A DNA stretch of 64,000 nucleotides from Mastigias papua (GCA_964019165.1 OZ025273.1:13784214-13848213), one strand, 5' to 3'. Positions 20,412 through 33,900 are shown, numbered from the stretch's first letter. Program-made: numbers and translations. The notes: generated by a model not told the origin, from the letters alone.

Positions 20412-22405
20412 TTATTTTGTTGTAGATTTTAGACAGAAATACGAGGGAATTCCCAAGTTGAGATTAGGATCGCAGAAACCTCTCATCCTTTGTTTCCGAA
20501 CAATAGTGTTTACACAAGACCGCAAGTTTGCAGTTGAGGGCGTGTTTACCACATGGATGGATGTACTGCAATTCTTCATGGAAGTTCTTCCCGTCTCTGT
20601 AAGGTAACTGGTGTATTTCACTGGCAAGGTATCGATTTAGTTTTATTAGGATTGTTTTGTGCAGAATGTTCGCTACTTTCCCAGTTGGACAAGGTTTAAT
20701 GCCATGTTTTGATCAAGATTCCAACCCATTGCCTTTGGGGCGATTTGATCAATCCAATTCCTTTCATGTTCGCTTGATTTCCGCCTGTAATTTACGGTGT
20801 AGTTACTACAAACATTCGGTATACTATTCAGGGGATGTTTACTGTATTATATACTGGTATACTAGGACAGTTTCCTGTTTGCGTGTGCTGTTGATACATC
20901 CGCGTGATTTTGAAGGAAGTACGTATGAACAATTAGGCCGCTTTCTTTATGTTTGATATGTCTGTCACTTCTGGTTAGCACTGGGTTTTTCCCATACACT
21001 TATTGTAAGCTGGAGCTAAGATGTTGTTCAAATTATTCCTTGGATTATTGGAGTGTAATAGCTCTCTTTCCCGTTTGGTTTTCTTGCAGTATTTTGAGGA
21101 AAGTACTACGTGTATTCTCTCTGAAACCTTGAGGGGCGTTTCATATTACTCTCAGTCACCATAGCTGATGCCGTCCTTATTCTCAGTAGAACACTTAGTA
21201 CTCTGAATCACTGGTATATTTGTAGTGAAAGGTGCAAAGTTGTATACAGTTATTTTATGTACTAATTCGTTGATACTTTGGTGTATAGTACCGTGAGTTT
21301 TCAGGTTGTTCCTTATTCATTTTCTTTACACTGATATTGTGTTCTAATTTAGGTTTGTAGTCAACACACTTAAGTTACTTTTTCACAAGACTTTATTCAG
21401 TATAGTACTCTACCGGTTGCCTATGTATTTACAACAACCTAACAATCTTTATTTACTAGAGTCTAATCATTGTATTCACTATAGATTTCTGTGTAATTTT
21501 GGTGGAATCAGCCTATGGTAGCTTTAGTTCCAACACTCCATTTCATGGCAAACCAGCTCCTATTCATCCTAAGATTCTTTGTTACAAAGACCATTAATGA
21601 TTTCTATTCATCATTCTGCACATGATAATATGGTCTAACTGGATCAAGTAGTATTAGATGCCAATGATTTGTATTGTTTACACTTAATTCCTGGAGCCCC
21701 ATCTTCAAGCCCGCACCCCAGTTAACAGTATTGTGTGTAATCAACTGTTATGAGGGACTTAATGTCAAATAGTATTATGTATAAAAGGTAATGCCACACT
21801 CATACACAATTTCTGAGTTTCAAATCATTTTTGACTTGCATACTTATAGGAGTAGTCTTTAGGTTTTATGAACTTAAATTATGAAGCATCTCCATACATT
21901 GTGATTGTATATTGCCTACTTGAATGCCTCAAGGTAGCTATTATAGGAATTTGAAAGACATTACTGGGTGTGCCTAGATGACAATGGTGTTCATACATTT
22001 GAATTGATGTCCTTAGATGAAACATGTACCACTATAGTGCTTGATTGTCTGCCTGTAGGATTGTTGTCACTAGCCTATTTCACTTTGAGATATCAGTTGT
22101 CACCAGTACCATTACTACTTTTGATATTTCAGTCTGTTTATGATGATATCTTGTTACAGTGTCATATTAGTTATAGCCGGCAACCTTATTTGTATTGTAA
22201 TCAATTGCCACATCAAGCCCCCCCTGTCAAGTACAGCTATGATAATAAAGTTGTTGTTATGATGCAAGCTCTATATTATATCATTCATTGATAGGATTTA
22301 CAGCTTTATGTGGTTGACAGGAGGTTAGGACTCACATGATTTTGGTCCATAATATTGTCACTGTTGAGTTTGCTCTAGGATTACAAGGCACTATTATTTC
22401 AGTTT
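20412..22405. repeat. ~1.9 kb duplicated segment, copy B
   Basis: Collinear with 7466-9395. Beyond 22405 the homology fades. A second pair of similar translated stretches (8971-9147 and 22003-22176; LMSLD, LDC.PV, ISYS shared) is also visible, but frame conservation there could come from DNA similarity alone. Confidence 0.7.
20426..20603 (+). other. Exon-like block, 178 bp (copy B)
   Basis: Paralogue of 7481-7658: same length, open in the same frame, with GSQKPLILCFRTIVFTQDRK and FAVEGVFT. The donor AAG|GTAACT is weaker. The apparent acceptor TTTTGTTGTAG may be partly gypsy sequence, since gypsy pol codons can be read on the other strand up to about 20425. Confidence 0.4.
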
Positions 22406-22626
22406 TGTACACTTATGGAGCAGTCATTAAGTATCTGGGGGGTGGAGGTTGAGGCAAATGATAAAATAGATTCACCAATTTTGTTCCCAAGTTAGACATC
22501 CAAAAATATTCTAGAGCCCCAGATTAAATACTTTGTGGAGCCCAACACTTAATTTTTGTTATTGATTTTATTCCATCAGTCATTTTTTCCTGGATATATT
22601 AGTTAGTGGTCCTTAGCAACAGCATA
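22406..22626. repeat. Left half of a duplicated unit, interrupted by the 13.6 kb element
   Basis: 22490-22626 matches 36540-36684 (AATATTCTAGAG, GGAGCCCAACACTTAAT, TAGTCCTTAGCAACAGCATA). The unit continues at 36217 after the inserted transposon. The target duplication ATA is at 22624-22626. Confidence 0.75.
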
Positions 22627-22649
22627 GGGTCATTCCACAGTATTTTGTA

Positions 22650-22664
22650 TGTTGCGGAGACTAC
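22650..22664 (+). repeat. Subterminal 14-mer, left end
   Basis: TGTTGCGGAGACTAC 23 bp inside the left end of the large transposon. Further left-side copies are at 27258-27271 (last base differs), 27456-27469 and 27470-27483. It is a likely transposase-binding motif. Confidence 0.7.
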
Positions 22665-23052
22665 ATTCAGAACAATGATAACATGGATATCTTTCCAGTC
22701 ATTAAATAAAACAAACCTATTTTCAACTTGTATCATAGGCTTCTATGAGGGCTTCATAGCAATGTATAAAAATTTAATTAAAATCAAAGGAGGGAGAGAC
22801 TACTAGGGGGACAAAAGTATTGCAACACCCTGTTAAAAATGGCGGCTTTCTACAGCCAATGGCCTACTCTTTGAAATTTACATAACAAAATTATCACAAT
22901 GCAGGGGCTTCTTTCATCTTAACTTTGGCTGCAAAATATTCGTCATTCATTCAACTTCGAACAAAAACAAACCTTTTAACTCTCTCGAGAATTATTGACA
23001 GAAAAATTGACGAAAGTGTTGAAGGAGTGCCGTTAAATCGTAATTGATAAAA

Positions 23053-23152
23053 GTTAAAACGACCTGAAACGAGCTGAAACGACCTGAAACGAGCTGAAAC
23101 CACCTGCAAACGACCTGAAACGACCTGAAACGACCTGAAACGACTTGATATG
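23053..23152. repeat. 11-mer minisatellite, left arm
   Basis: About nine units of AAACGACCTGA with GAGC, CCAC and GCAA variants. It is inverted relative to 26290-26395, so the two arrays extend the foldback stem. Confidence 0.85.
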
Positions 23153-23159
23153 AACATTT

Positions 23160-26100
23160 CAGACGGGGGAAGCCGGAGTTGTCCATTTGAACAATGGATA
23201 GCATGCCGAAACAACATGAACAACCCTTATTCCGGAACCGAAGGAGACACCCTTTATCAATTGCAAAGTGCTAATTCCCTGTGCGGGCTGTGAAGCTGTC
23301 ATTAGGGGCTTGCCCATTGCAGAAAAGAAATAGGAATGTTTTATTTTTAACACATGCTCAGAGATGTTTCATCATAATAATCATTACGTTGAGTGAATTA
23401 TTGGCACGGGCTTTGTAACGTGTGCATGGGGGACAGTAGCATAGACAGGGGGCAGACAAAGGGGACAAGTGCCCCCTAATGATAAAAAGTTTATGTCCGG
23501 AACATGCTCAAATCAGTAACAAAGTCATTACCTCAAGAGGGCTTAGCTCCTTCTGGTTGTTATTGGCTGTATTTTCATAAATGTTGTTGGTGTTTTCCAA
23601 CGGTCCAAAGGGTGTGTCCGAGGACCGCATTAACCCATGGGATCGGAGGACCCCTACCCAGTCCTAACGCTATGGATCCCCAAGCAGAACTTTGAAAGTC
23701 CTAATCCTACAAATATTTTTAATTCCTGATAATACATGAAATGCATGTGTTTATTTTATTGACCGTTTTCTCATCCAGTACTGAAATTTTTTTTAGTTTT
23801 TTTTGTGACATGCATTGGAACATTCTTATAACTTTCTTAGCAAGAATAGTTGAGTTTGAGTAGCACTACAGTGTTACACAGATAGACAGGCACTACACAA
23901 AGACAACATTGAAATGCATAGATTTTCATATAGCATCTATATACATTAAATAAAAGGGATGATGAGCTTGTATGAAAAGTGGAACATCGAGTTTGTTTCA
24001 ATTTATTGACATTCTTAGGCCTCAGAAATCTAGTACTGACCTTTCTTAACTTTTTGAGCAGCCACATACTATCTATTTTACGTCACTTATTTGTTAAAAA
24101 CTTTATTTTTTAGGTATCCTTATCTGAAATAACAGTTCTGGCTAGCAGGGTACAATATACTAATCATGTGGCAACACATTTGTTTTGCACATTTTAAGGA
24201 GTCCCCCAAAGTTTCTTGCCCAGGGCCCTAACAGATGTAACTGCGGGACTGGTATGTCCAGAAAATAATCCTCACGACAAGTCCCTGGAACCTCTTACCA
24301 CCACTTATTCCCTTATTTATATCTCAGGGGTACAAGTAGGATCACTGGGATGTCCTATAGTAAAGGAGCTACACTCCTGGTGCAATCCTGATTTGCCCCT
24401 CCTCATCAGATGGTCAAGTATAAAACTGGTTCTATTGCTCACAATATTGAAAGGGTGAATCAAACTTTGAAGTGGGCAATTTTCCAAGCAAGATGCAAAC
24501 AAAACCACAAGTTTATCTGTGACTGATCCAGTAGGCCCACTCATGATGCCAACACATTCCATTGGTCGTGAACCCATGATGAATAATAATATATATAGGG
24601 GAACACTTCTGTGATCACGTTACTTATGGAAACAAGCCACTTAGGTAGCTTACAGCATTTTAAGAAGTAGAAATAACATGGTAAGAAATTAATTGTATCC
24701 CTAATCTTTGGCAACAGACATGCCTGATCAAGAATAAAAAAGGAGAACTTTCAGTAATTATAGGTCATACACTTGTCAAAATAAGACTGTGATATTTCAT
24801 TTTTTTATATCTTATAGCAATTATATCTTTTTATGTTTTTCTTTATGGAACTCCAGTACTCTACATTATTTGTTTTAAAAATTTTCCAACTCCCTTGCAA
24901 CCATTCCAAGCTCAATTACTAATTATCAAATTTCCCCTGACATAGATCACCTTCACAGCTATAAAGAACTTGTATAGTAATTTATAAAACAGTTCTTGAT
25001 CATAATTCAGTTGCAATACTCTGTTGGGTGGACTGGTCAAAGACATTCAAGCACAAGATAGATACAAACAGAGCAGAGTTTAGTTTTCACTTCATTCACT
25101 TCTTGGTTTAGTTACTGTACTTCTCTCTTTCACTTGTTTTGCTGTGAAGGAATAGGATATCTTGCTGGATTTCACACTATTTCCTTCTATCTCACTACTT
25201 GCTGTTTCAGTCTGAGACATATTTTTGTATCATTTATAAAGCTGTTAAAAAGTTACTTCTAGGTTTAAAATTCTTCCTAAAGCACCACTCACAATGTTCA
25301 GAATATGAAATTAACCCAGGTGACCAATATGAAACTGGGCAATTCATAGTGCCCCTGTAACTGAGAGAATATAACCAAGTCATCTTTTCACTTTTTTATG
25401 AGGATTATTGTAACTCCTGCATATATTTGTTTTTCTTCAGCTTCATTATCTGTTTTAGAGAAATGAAACATACTTCCAGTTAATGACTAGTGTAAGACAT
25501 AAATAATCATTTCCTGCTCATCAACGAGCTCTTTGTGAGTATGAAAAGAAGGCTAAAAAATTACCGATTTAATCTAGTCTAAAATGCATGCCCAATGGGC
25601 GGATTTGCAGTTTATCCGCCGCCTAATGCTTTACACCAAATGAGGCATATCGTTGAGAAACACAAAACTGAAAAGCAAACCAAAAGCAAACTGTGGTAGT
25701 AAAAATTGACAAATATTTTCTGGCATGTGATGGGTACATTCTCTTGACTGTATTCTCCCTGTTTATTCTAAATCTTTCTAAATCTTATAGCGTCGAGCCT
25801 ATGAGCATATTGCGTTAGCGTCTTTTCCAGTCCGTCTAACAGAGCATAGCAACTGAACTGTGATTAAGGGCTGTTTTTCAATTGCTTTGAAAGTCGTATA
25901 TAGCTGTTGAAGTCATCCATGTCTGGAAAAATAGGATAATTGACGCTGTTTGGGTTCATGACCGACATGGAATGTTTAGCATCATAAGTGGGCCTAAACC
26001 GAGTGGATCAGATACCAATAAACTTGTGTGGTTGTTTGTATCTTGCACGAAAAATTGTTTACTTCAAAGTTTGACTCACCTTGTTACTACAGTCAACAAG

Positions 26101-26282
26101 AAAACCAGTTTTATCCTTTGAAAATAGAGCAAAGTTGGTTAAAAATGGCAAAAGTTAGTCGCTCTCACAGCAAACATGCTTCCAACATGGCGACGCTTCA
26201 AAATATCGGGCTTAAGATAAGACGGGGGTAGATAGCAATTGTCGGTACGGTCTTTGATCACGTCTCGAAAAGGACTAGAGCA
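23160..26282. other. Core of the foldback element, no gene seen
   Basis: About 3.1 kb of AT-rich DNA without a recognisable domain in any frame. Open frames at 23504-23695, 23837-24067 and 24216-24577 have no family signature. A small hairpin (GGGCGGATTTGC...TATCCGCC) lies at about 25597-25621. Confidence 0.5.
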
Positions 26283-26289
26283 GGACTAG

Positions 26290-26395
26290 GTCGTTTCAGG
26301 TCGTTTGCAGATCGTTTGCAGCTCGTTTCAGGTCGTTTCAGGTGGTTTCAGGTCGTTTCAGGTGGTTTCAGCTCGTTTCAGGTCGTTTTAACTTT
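26290..26395. repeat. 11-mer minisatellite, right arm
   Basis: Units of TCAGGTCGTTT, the complement of the left array, with matching variant types (CTCG, GGTGG, GCAG). Confidence 0.85.
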
Positions 26396-26406
26396 TATCA
26401 ACTACG

Positions 26407-27024
26407 GCCGTTAAATATATAGGAAGTAATTTAGGAAGGTGGCAAGGAGAAATTAGCGTAACAGTGCGTATAGCTGAAAGCAAGAGTGAGATACTTAAAA
26501 GGTTCAAGGCCAGCATAGTTCAGGCCTAGACTTGGCTTTGAATTGTTTGTTAAACTATCTCTCGCTATCAAGAAGGACAAGATTTTAGTTCATAAAGCAA
26601 TTTTAGGTGAGTCATCCTTAGAAGCCCTCCTTGTATATGAAATAACTTAAGCATGGAAGAAACTAAAAATAGCATTGCTTTAAGAGCTTTCCCGGTATAT
26701 CCGACTTGAATGGTTTTAGACAATTTGTACAAGAATAATGGCAAAGCCTCTGCTCTTGCAGTAACTGCAGGAAAGAAAGTTTAAAAAATAACATGCTTAT
26801 TGTCATTGCGTAGCGTGTCTCGCGTAAAACTGCACACGGAACAAAGATAGCAAATATTTAAATGAAGAGAACCCGCACAGCAAACATTTTTGTACAAAAT
26901 GTCAGTCCAATATATTTCATCGTTAATAGAAATGAATTACCATAGTATTTTGTCAGAAAATGCGTATTGTTACGCTAATTTCTTCTTGCCACCTTCCTAA
27001 ATTACTTCCTATATATTTAACGGC
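26407..27024. mobile_element. Nested stem-loop element in the right arm (~0.6 kb)
   Basis: Arms of 58 bp (26407-26464 and 26967-27024) are perfect complements except one base. They begin GCCGTTAAATATATAGG. The left arm of the host element has no such insert: there GCCGTTAAAT occurs once. It is probably a small foldback transposon inserted in the right arm; its own target duplication is unclear because its end sequence overlaps host sequence. Confidence 0.6.
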
Positions 27025-27252
27025 ACTCCTTCAACACTTTCGTCAATTTTTCTGTCAATAATTCTCGATAGAGTTAAAAAGTTTGTTTTTGTTCGAAGTT
27101 GAATGAATGACGAATATTTTGCAGCCAAAGTTAAGATGAAAGAAGCCCCTGCATTGTGATAATTTTGTTATGTAAATTTCAAAGAGTAGGCCATTGGCTG
27201 TAGAAAGCCGCCATTTTTAACAGGGTGTTGCAATACTTTTGTCCCCCTAGTG

Positions 27253-27896
27253 TAGGTGTTGCGGAGACTATACAGAAAACCTCCTTGCTTTGATGAACAA
27301 AATTTATGCGCAAATTATTCTGAATCCAGAATAAATCAAAAATGCCTTCTTGGCTTGCACAGAAGACTATTCCATTTTCTTTACTCTTATGCCAAAGTGT
27401 TTCATTAGGGTCCATTACATTGTTTAGAAAATTAAAAAATAAGCATAATGGTGCTGTTGCGGAGACTACGTTGCGGAGACTACCAAAAGTATTCTTATTA
27501 CAACAACAAGCAAAATGAGCAAAAATGACAGACTAATGCTAAATAAATATTGAAAACATCAAAACATAATGGATTTTCATCTAACAGATACTTATACGTA
27601 ATATTCTGAAGAATTCTTATTTTGAAAAATCATGAAGTTTTTATATTGTGACCATGTAAATATGCCTTTGTGACAATTATTTTCAGCTAAAATAATACAA
27701 AATTAGGACTGGTTCATGATAATGATGTTTCAATTATACTTCATGTGTTCAATGAAATTAACTAGTAGCACATTACATCTTTCTTTAGAAGGCACACAGT
27801 ATTGATAATGAAAATTGACCCCTAGAGATGAAAACTATTAAGAATGAACAAAAAAGCTGCAATAAATTAAGACTTAAATTCATAATGTGTACAGTG
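27253..27896. other. 3' flank of the Ulp1-type transposase gene
   Basis: Subterminal region of the large transposon. It contains a head-to-tail pair of the 14-mer at 27456-27483 and an AT-rich 3' untranslated stretch. No gene. Confidence 0.6.
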
Positions 27897-30678
27897 CTAG
27901 TGACCCTTTTTGGCAATGTAATTTTTAAAAACAGCTTCTATTTCATCCAGCTCATCTATCTCAAAAGGGCCATTTCCCTGTAAACTTACTGGCCCATAGA
28001 ATACACAAGTGCTGTGCTTCTCATCAACATCATGACGCCTTGGCCAATCGAACCTCTTTGCTCCAGATTTATGCAAGAATTTGAATCTCGTGACTTGATT
28101 GTCACCACACTCAAGAGCTCTACCTATGTAAAAAATACTGACATAGTCAACAGCGTAGTAATCACCAACACTGATAATTGGTGAAATTGTGAGCAAAGTC
28201 TTCTTGTGGAGTTCCGCAATCATGTGTTTCCTGAAGTGTTGAATACTTGGTTGACAAAGCATGGCATCATTGACCACCAAACACCTTGCATAAAGGCTAA
28301 CAAACACTCCACAGTCATATGAGTTACTCTGCTGGGGGAGATCACGTGCTTGATTTGCAAAAAACTGCCACTGATTAATATCAAGGCTTCTATCAACCAT
28401 TTGGAGTAGCCTCCACATTTATTGCACTGCTACTTGTGCAGCTGGCTTGATAAATGTACTAGCCATGCTGTCAAGCACAGTCATAAGCTTTTCCTGTGGT
28501 AGAACTACAAGAAGAAACCAATGCTCAGTTTGTGCAGTGTTACATGGCACAAGAATGATGTCTTGTTTGAGCAGGTTTTCATCAGAAAGGAGCTTCTTTG
28601 TGACAAATTTTTCAAATATTTCCCAGGACAATACAGTCACACCACTTACATTCTGTTTGGCTTTCACAAGGTCTAGGTAAGCATCAAGCACAAAATTTGT
28701 CAGGTAGTTTTCTTCAGCCTCAGCATAACCACCATTAAGAGAAGCTAGATCTCTTGGAGAGATAATGCCTTTACCTTTAAACTTAATGTGACCATCAAGG
28801 ATGCCTTTTACTAAGGACATTGTGTGCAGAGGCACCATGAAAGAATGAGAAGCAGCACTTAACTTTGAAGAGAGGTGTGGTGGTACACTCAACTCTATCT
28901 TAACGGAGGTGTTTGTTTGGTTTTGGCCTTGTTCAACTGGTTGTGGTGATGTTTGCCCCTTATAAAGCCTTTCAGATGTGGTCATTAAATTGTGCTCCTT
29001 GTGGCCATCTTTGAGGAAGAACTGTGAGTTTTTTGCTGAGATCAAAATGAAATTTGATGGCTTTGCAACATAGTGAATTGAATGTGTTTGAGGAATGGGT
29101 TGACAGCTAGCCCATCTTTCTTTGAGATTATTAGCTATATTTTTTATCTGCTTCTCAGACACATACAAAACATTTATATTCTTGCAAACTCTTTTTGCAG
29201 CCTGGAAGACGTCCTCTGGGCTGTTCACAACTTCAGCGTTTCTCAGAATTGAGCGCCATACAGATCTTTTGACCTCAGCACCAACTCCATCACATGGCCC
29301 CTTACCATGTGCCGTTTCAAAAAAGTTCCAAGTAGCATCGCAACCAAGATCTTGCTGGTGGTATAGGATGCAAGAAAAATTATATCGATTTTTAAACTGG
29401 GAGGATGGACCATCGCTCCAGTAGTTGACTTTCTGTACTTCAATGATTTGTTTTACATCTTCTAGAATGGCTGCATTAAATGCATAAACACTACCTTTGT
29501 CATGTGCAGTTTCATTACTTACAATGGCATATGAAGCATGCTGCAAGTGCCCTCTCTCACTTTTATAGTAGACAACAGCTGGAAACAGTGTGACCACGTC
29601 ATTTGACCAATGTGCTGCCATAATTTCCTGCTGATGCTTTATTTGGAAATTCTCAGCAAAATCCTCTTGAATAATTACTTCTCCCTGAGGTAGATTCTCT
29701 TTCAGGTATCTTAACTCATTATACTGTCGCTTTACATTGTACACATGCCTTCCAAATGGTTGCAGCTGAGCAATAAGATCTTGTTTGCAATCAGCAGCAA
29801 TGCATTCTTTTCTCTCTTTTCTTGTTCTACTATCATCACTAGTGTACCACTGATAGTATGACACATGTTTGTTGTCATCAAACTGAAAAAGCTCTTGTAC
29901 GGCTTTTTTAACTTCACACTTTGAACATAGCCTATCCATACATTTTGGATCCTGCACATCACAAACAGTAGAAAGCAGTAAGTCCTCAGGTTTTGTATGG
30001 GCCAAAGGAAGAACATTATGTAGACCATCAAGTAGTAGCGTGATGTTCTCGTGGTATTTGCAGACACAGACCTCATGATCATAAAGTGTGATTGGCTGAA
30101 CATTAAGTGGTCTCAGGGAGGCAAACTTAGAAAGACCAACTTGAAAAATAGATTCTCTTTTGAAAAGTTCATATACTTCAGAAATGTTATACAAAAGTAG
30201 CCTCTTTTGCCTGTGCTCTTTTCCTCCATCTATTTTCACTGTTATATAGTCTTTGCGGCCAGGACACATTCTGCTTATGTCATCACTCATATAAAACTCC
30301 TCAATTAACTTCACATTTACATCGGATATCGCATCAGATCGCCTCTTTCTTGTCTCATTGTCTAGTTTCCTCCTTTTGACTAAATGATCACAAATCTCAA
30401 GAATTGACTTTCGTTTTCTTGGAGACATTTGTTGCACTACTTTAGCAATCACATGAGGAACTTTTGAAGGACTTTTTGGTAAGCTTTTATTTACTTTTCT
30501 CACAGCCTTCCCTAGACTCTGTGGACTTTTGAACGACTCATTTATATCTTTCCCCTTTTCTATACTTGTACTGGCATTTTCTGAAATAGTTTTTGTTGAT
30601 TTCTTTTTTGCTCTCCATTGCCTCTGCCTCATGGTTTTCATTGCTCTGATTTTCAGCTTTTCCTCTGCAGATGAGGTG

Positions 30679-30829
30679 TGTTGCGGCACTCATGATAGCG
30701 GATTCGACATAGGGCAGGAGTGTAACACAGAAATACAGTAATCTCTATTAGGCCCAATTAAAAGTAAAAGCACGAGGCAATATAACAAGTTAACACAGGG
30801 TTACAAGCTGTTAAGTTTACTGCTTAACA
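30679..30829 (-). repeat. Copia 3' LTR
   Basis: 151 bp, TGTTAAGC...GCAACA on the minus strand. Differs from the 5' LTR at three bases (about 98% identity), so the insertion is recent. Confidence 0.93.
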
Positions 30830-30933
30830 CCCCCCCCCTTAAACTCAACATAGTATAGTAATAAAAGGATATAGTATTCAAAAGAGATAGATAAAATAGG
30901 TAACTGTTCTTATTATGTAGTATAAAAAATAGT

Positions 30934-33900
30934 TCACTGTTCAATTCCCATAAGCATTTGGGTAAAGTTCTTGAGTTTACAACCACCAACTGGCTTTGTA
31001 AAGATATCAGCGATGTTCTTGTCTGTTGGAACATAAATCACCTCCATTAAATCATTTGAAATTACTGACCTGACAAAATGGTACTTTACGTCAATATGTT
31101 TTGATCTCTGGTGGACCATAGGATTTCTAGCGAGTGAAATTGCACTCTGATTATCACAATGTAACGTAAAATTGTCACATGAATAAGGATTAATCATATC
31201 TTTCAAGAGTTGTATCAAGAACATTGCTTCTTGTGTAGCCTCTGCTAATGCCATATATTCAGCTTCGGATGTAGAAAGGGCAATTGTCCTTTGCTTTCTG
31301 CTTTTCCATGATATTACTGCTCCTCTACTCACTAGCTGGAATGCGTAGCCAGTAATACTTTTTCTGTCTAATGAATTAGCCCAATCTGCATCACAATATC
31401 TGAATAGGCGCATTTCTCTTTCGATTTTTGGAATATCAACTTCTGATCCATTGTACCTTTGAGGTAACGTAAGACATGCTTTGCCATTGTCTCGTGTACT
31501 TTAGTTGGGTTTGCCATATGTTGTGCTAATTGAGTGACAACATAACATAAATCAGGTCGAGTACATGTCATAATATATATTAAGCTTCCAACTATCTTTC
31601 TGTACAACTTTGGATCAGCCTACTCAGAGGTTTGTTCATTCGTCATGTATGACCTTTCACAGGGAGTACATCCTGGCTTATATTCTGTCATATTGAATCT
31701 CTGCAGCACTTTCTTGATATATTCGGTCTGATTCATTTGGATTTTATCTCCATCTCTGTTAAACTGTATGCCTAAAAACCATCCAATTTCACCAAGATCT
31801 TTCATTTTGAATTTCTGACTAAGAAGGCATTTAACATCACAGAGTGCGGACATGTTATTGCTTGCAATTATGAGATCATCTACCCACACAATTATTATTA
31901 TCTTTGCATTTTCGGTGGTCCTGGTGTACACACAAGGGTCAGCAAGGGACTGTAGGAAATTCTCATTGATTAATTGTGAGTGTAGAAAGCTATTCCAATT
32001 TCTTCCACTCTGCTTTAATCCATAACGAGATTTATTTAACTTCCATGCTAATTTCTCACCTTTCTTGCCATGTACTATGTATCCTTCTGGTTGTTCCACA
32101 TATAGTTCACAGTCTATAGGTGCATTTAGATATGCAGTTTTAACATCCATCTGATGTACAATCAGGTCTTGTTGGCTGGCTAACTGCATCAGCATTCTAA
32201 TTGATGTTATTTTCGCTGTGGGTGAGAAGGTTTCACTGTAATCAACATCTTGTATTTGGGAATAACCTTTTGCCACATATCTAGCTTTATGTTTGCAGAC
32301 ATTGTCAGGGCCAATTTTCTTGACATACACCCATCTGCCTCCAACAACTGTTTTTCCTTCTGGTATTGTAACTAGATCAAATTTCTTATTGTCTTCCAGA
32401 GCACACATTTCTTCATCCATAGCAATCTTCCAATGGCTTGCTTCATCAGAAATTATTGCCTCATTAAAGGTCTTCGGCATATCATCTAAACTGATAGCAT
32501 AACAAAAATCTAGAGTACAGTCAATATCATCAGGTTCAATTACATAATCATTAAGGTGTCCTGGCAATTTACGTTCTCTTCTGGGATATCTGCTTGCCTG
32601 TCCTTCTCTTTGGTTTTCTGCTTCTGTAGGTTCTAACTGAGCTGTTTCTCTAGTTGGCTCTTGTAGGTTCATTCTTTCATCTTGCTCTAATCTTATGTCT
32701 CTTCGTACAATTACATCTTCTGCATCACAGGTTGGCTCATATAAACTACTGCTAAATTTCACACATCTTACTCTCTGAACATCATCACTATCTGGGAAGT
32801 ATACTAGATATGCTGGGCTGCGTTTGTCATATCCAACAAATATTCCTTTCTTGGTCCTAGCATCTAGCTTTGTCTTGTTTTGCACATATGCATAGCAAAG
32901 AGAACCAAAAGTGTTCATGTTACTAATATTTGGCTTCTGACCTGTGAATGCTTCTACTGGTGTCATCTCTATTCTAGGGTTGTAGCATCTATTCCTCACG
33001 TATGCTGTAGTCATCACAGCATATACCCATAGTTTCTTTGGTAGTTTAGATTCCAATAACAAACACCTTGCCATATCAAAAATAGATCTCCAAGATCTTT
33101 CCACAGTCCCATTCTGATGGGGAGAATTTGGAGCACTGAATTCCTGTCTTATCTTCTTCTGTATGAGCAGTGCTTTAAAATCTTTGCTTGTAAATTCTCC
33201 TCCGTTGTCACATCTTAGTCTTTTGACTGTTCCATACACTGAAACATCTCCTAGAAATTTCTTCATTGCTTCAATTGAATCACTCTTCCATTTGAGAAAG
33301 TACAGCATTATAAGACCAGAAACATCATCCACCATAGCCATCACATATCTATAACCGCTTTTGTCAACAGGCTCTATAGGTCCTGCTAGGTCAGTGTGGA
33401 CTAATTCAAGAGGCGCAATGGCACGTCTATCTGGGTTTCTGTTTCTGTACTGGGTCATTTTTCCCTCTGTGCAAATACTGCATTCAAAGCTCTCTTTATT
33501 TGTGATGGTCATACCATCTACAACACTTTCCAACTTGATGATATCTTTTGTGTTGCAGTGGCCCATTATCTCATGCCATTCCTTTAGGGTGTGTGATGCA
33601 TTCTTTTTGGTTATTGAGCTGCATAGGTAATAAAGTCTTCCTTTCTTTTTAATGTTGAATCTTGTGCCATCTGAACTAACTAATTCTGCTGAGCTCTTTT
33701 TAAAATTAATTTCAGCTCCATGTTCTGTAGCTGCTTGTACAGAGAAAATGTTCTGCTTGAATGATGGTACAAATAAGGCATTCTGTAACAATGCTCTCTC
33801 CTCATTACCTCTAGAATCTGTTAGAGTGATACAGGCATCTCCTCTTCCTTGTGCAATATTTCTTATTCTACTCCCATCAGCGAGTTCAATGGAGTGCTTT

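Larger units (their letters stand above)
22806..27247. mobile_element. Foldback Tc1-like non-autonomous element (4.4 kb)
   Basis: Terminal inverted repeats begin GGGGGACAAAAGTATTGCAA and run about 230 bp at ~99% identity, continuing imperfectly into inverted arrays of an 11-mer (AAACGACCTGA). TA flanks both ends (22804-22805 and 27248-27249). The end sequence and TA target suggest Tc1/mariner. No transposase was found inside, so it would move with an outside enzyme. It lies in the left subterminal part of the large transposon. The near-identity of the arms shows it is young. Confidence 0.8.

Noticed and set aside
20404..20430. Splice acceptor before exon-like copy B taken as firm
   Set aside because: The complementary strand reads as gypsy pol codons up to about 20425, so the acceptor may be coincidental.
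30679..30692. GTG at about 30689 as start of the Ulp1-type transposase
   Set aside because: That sequence is copia LTR. The true upstream coding sequence continues beyond the copia, to an ATG at 35060-35062, in frame across the target duplication.
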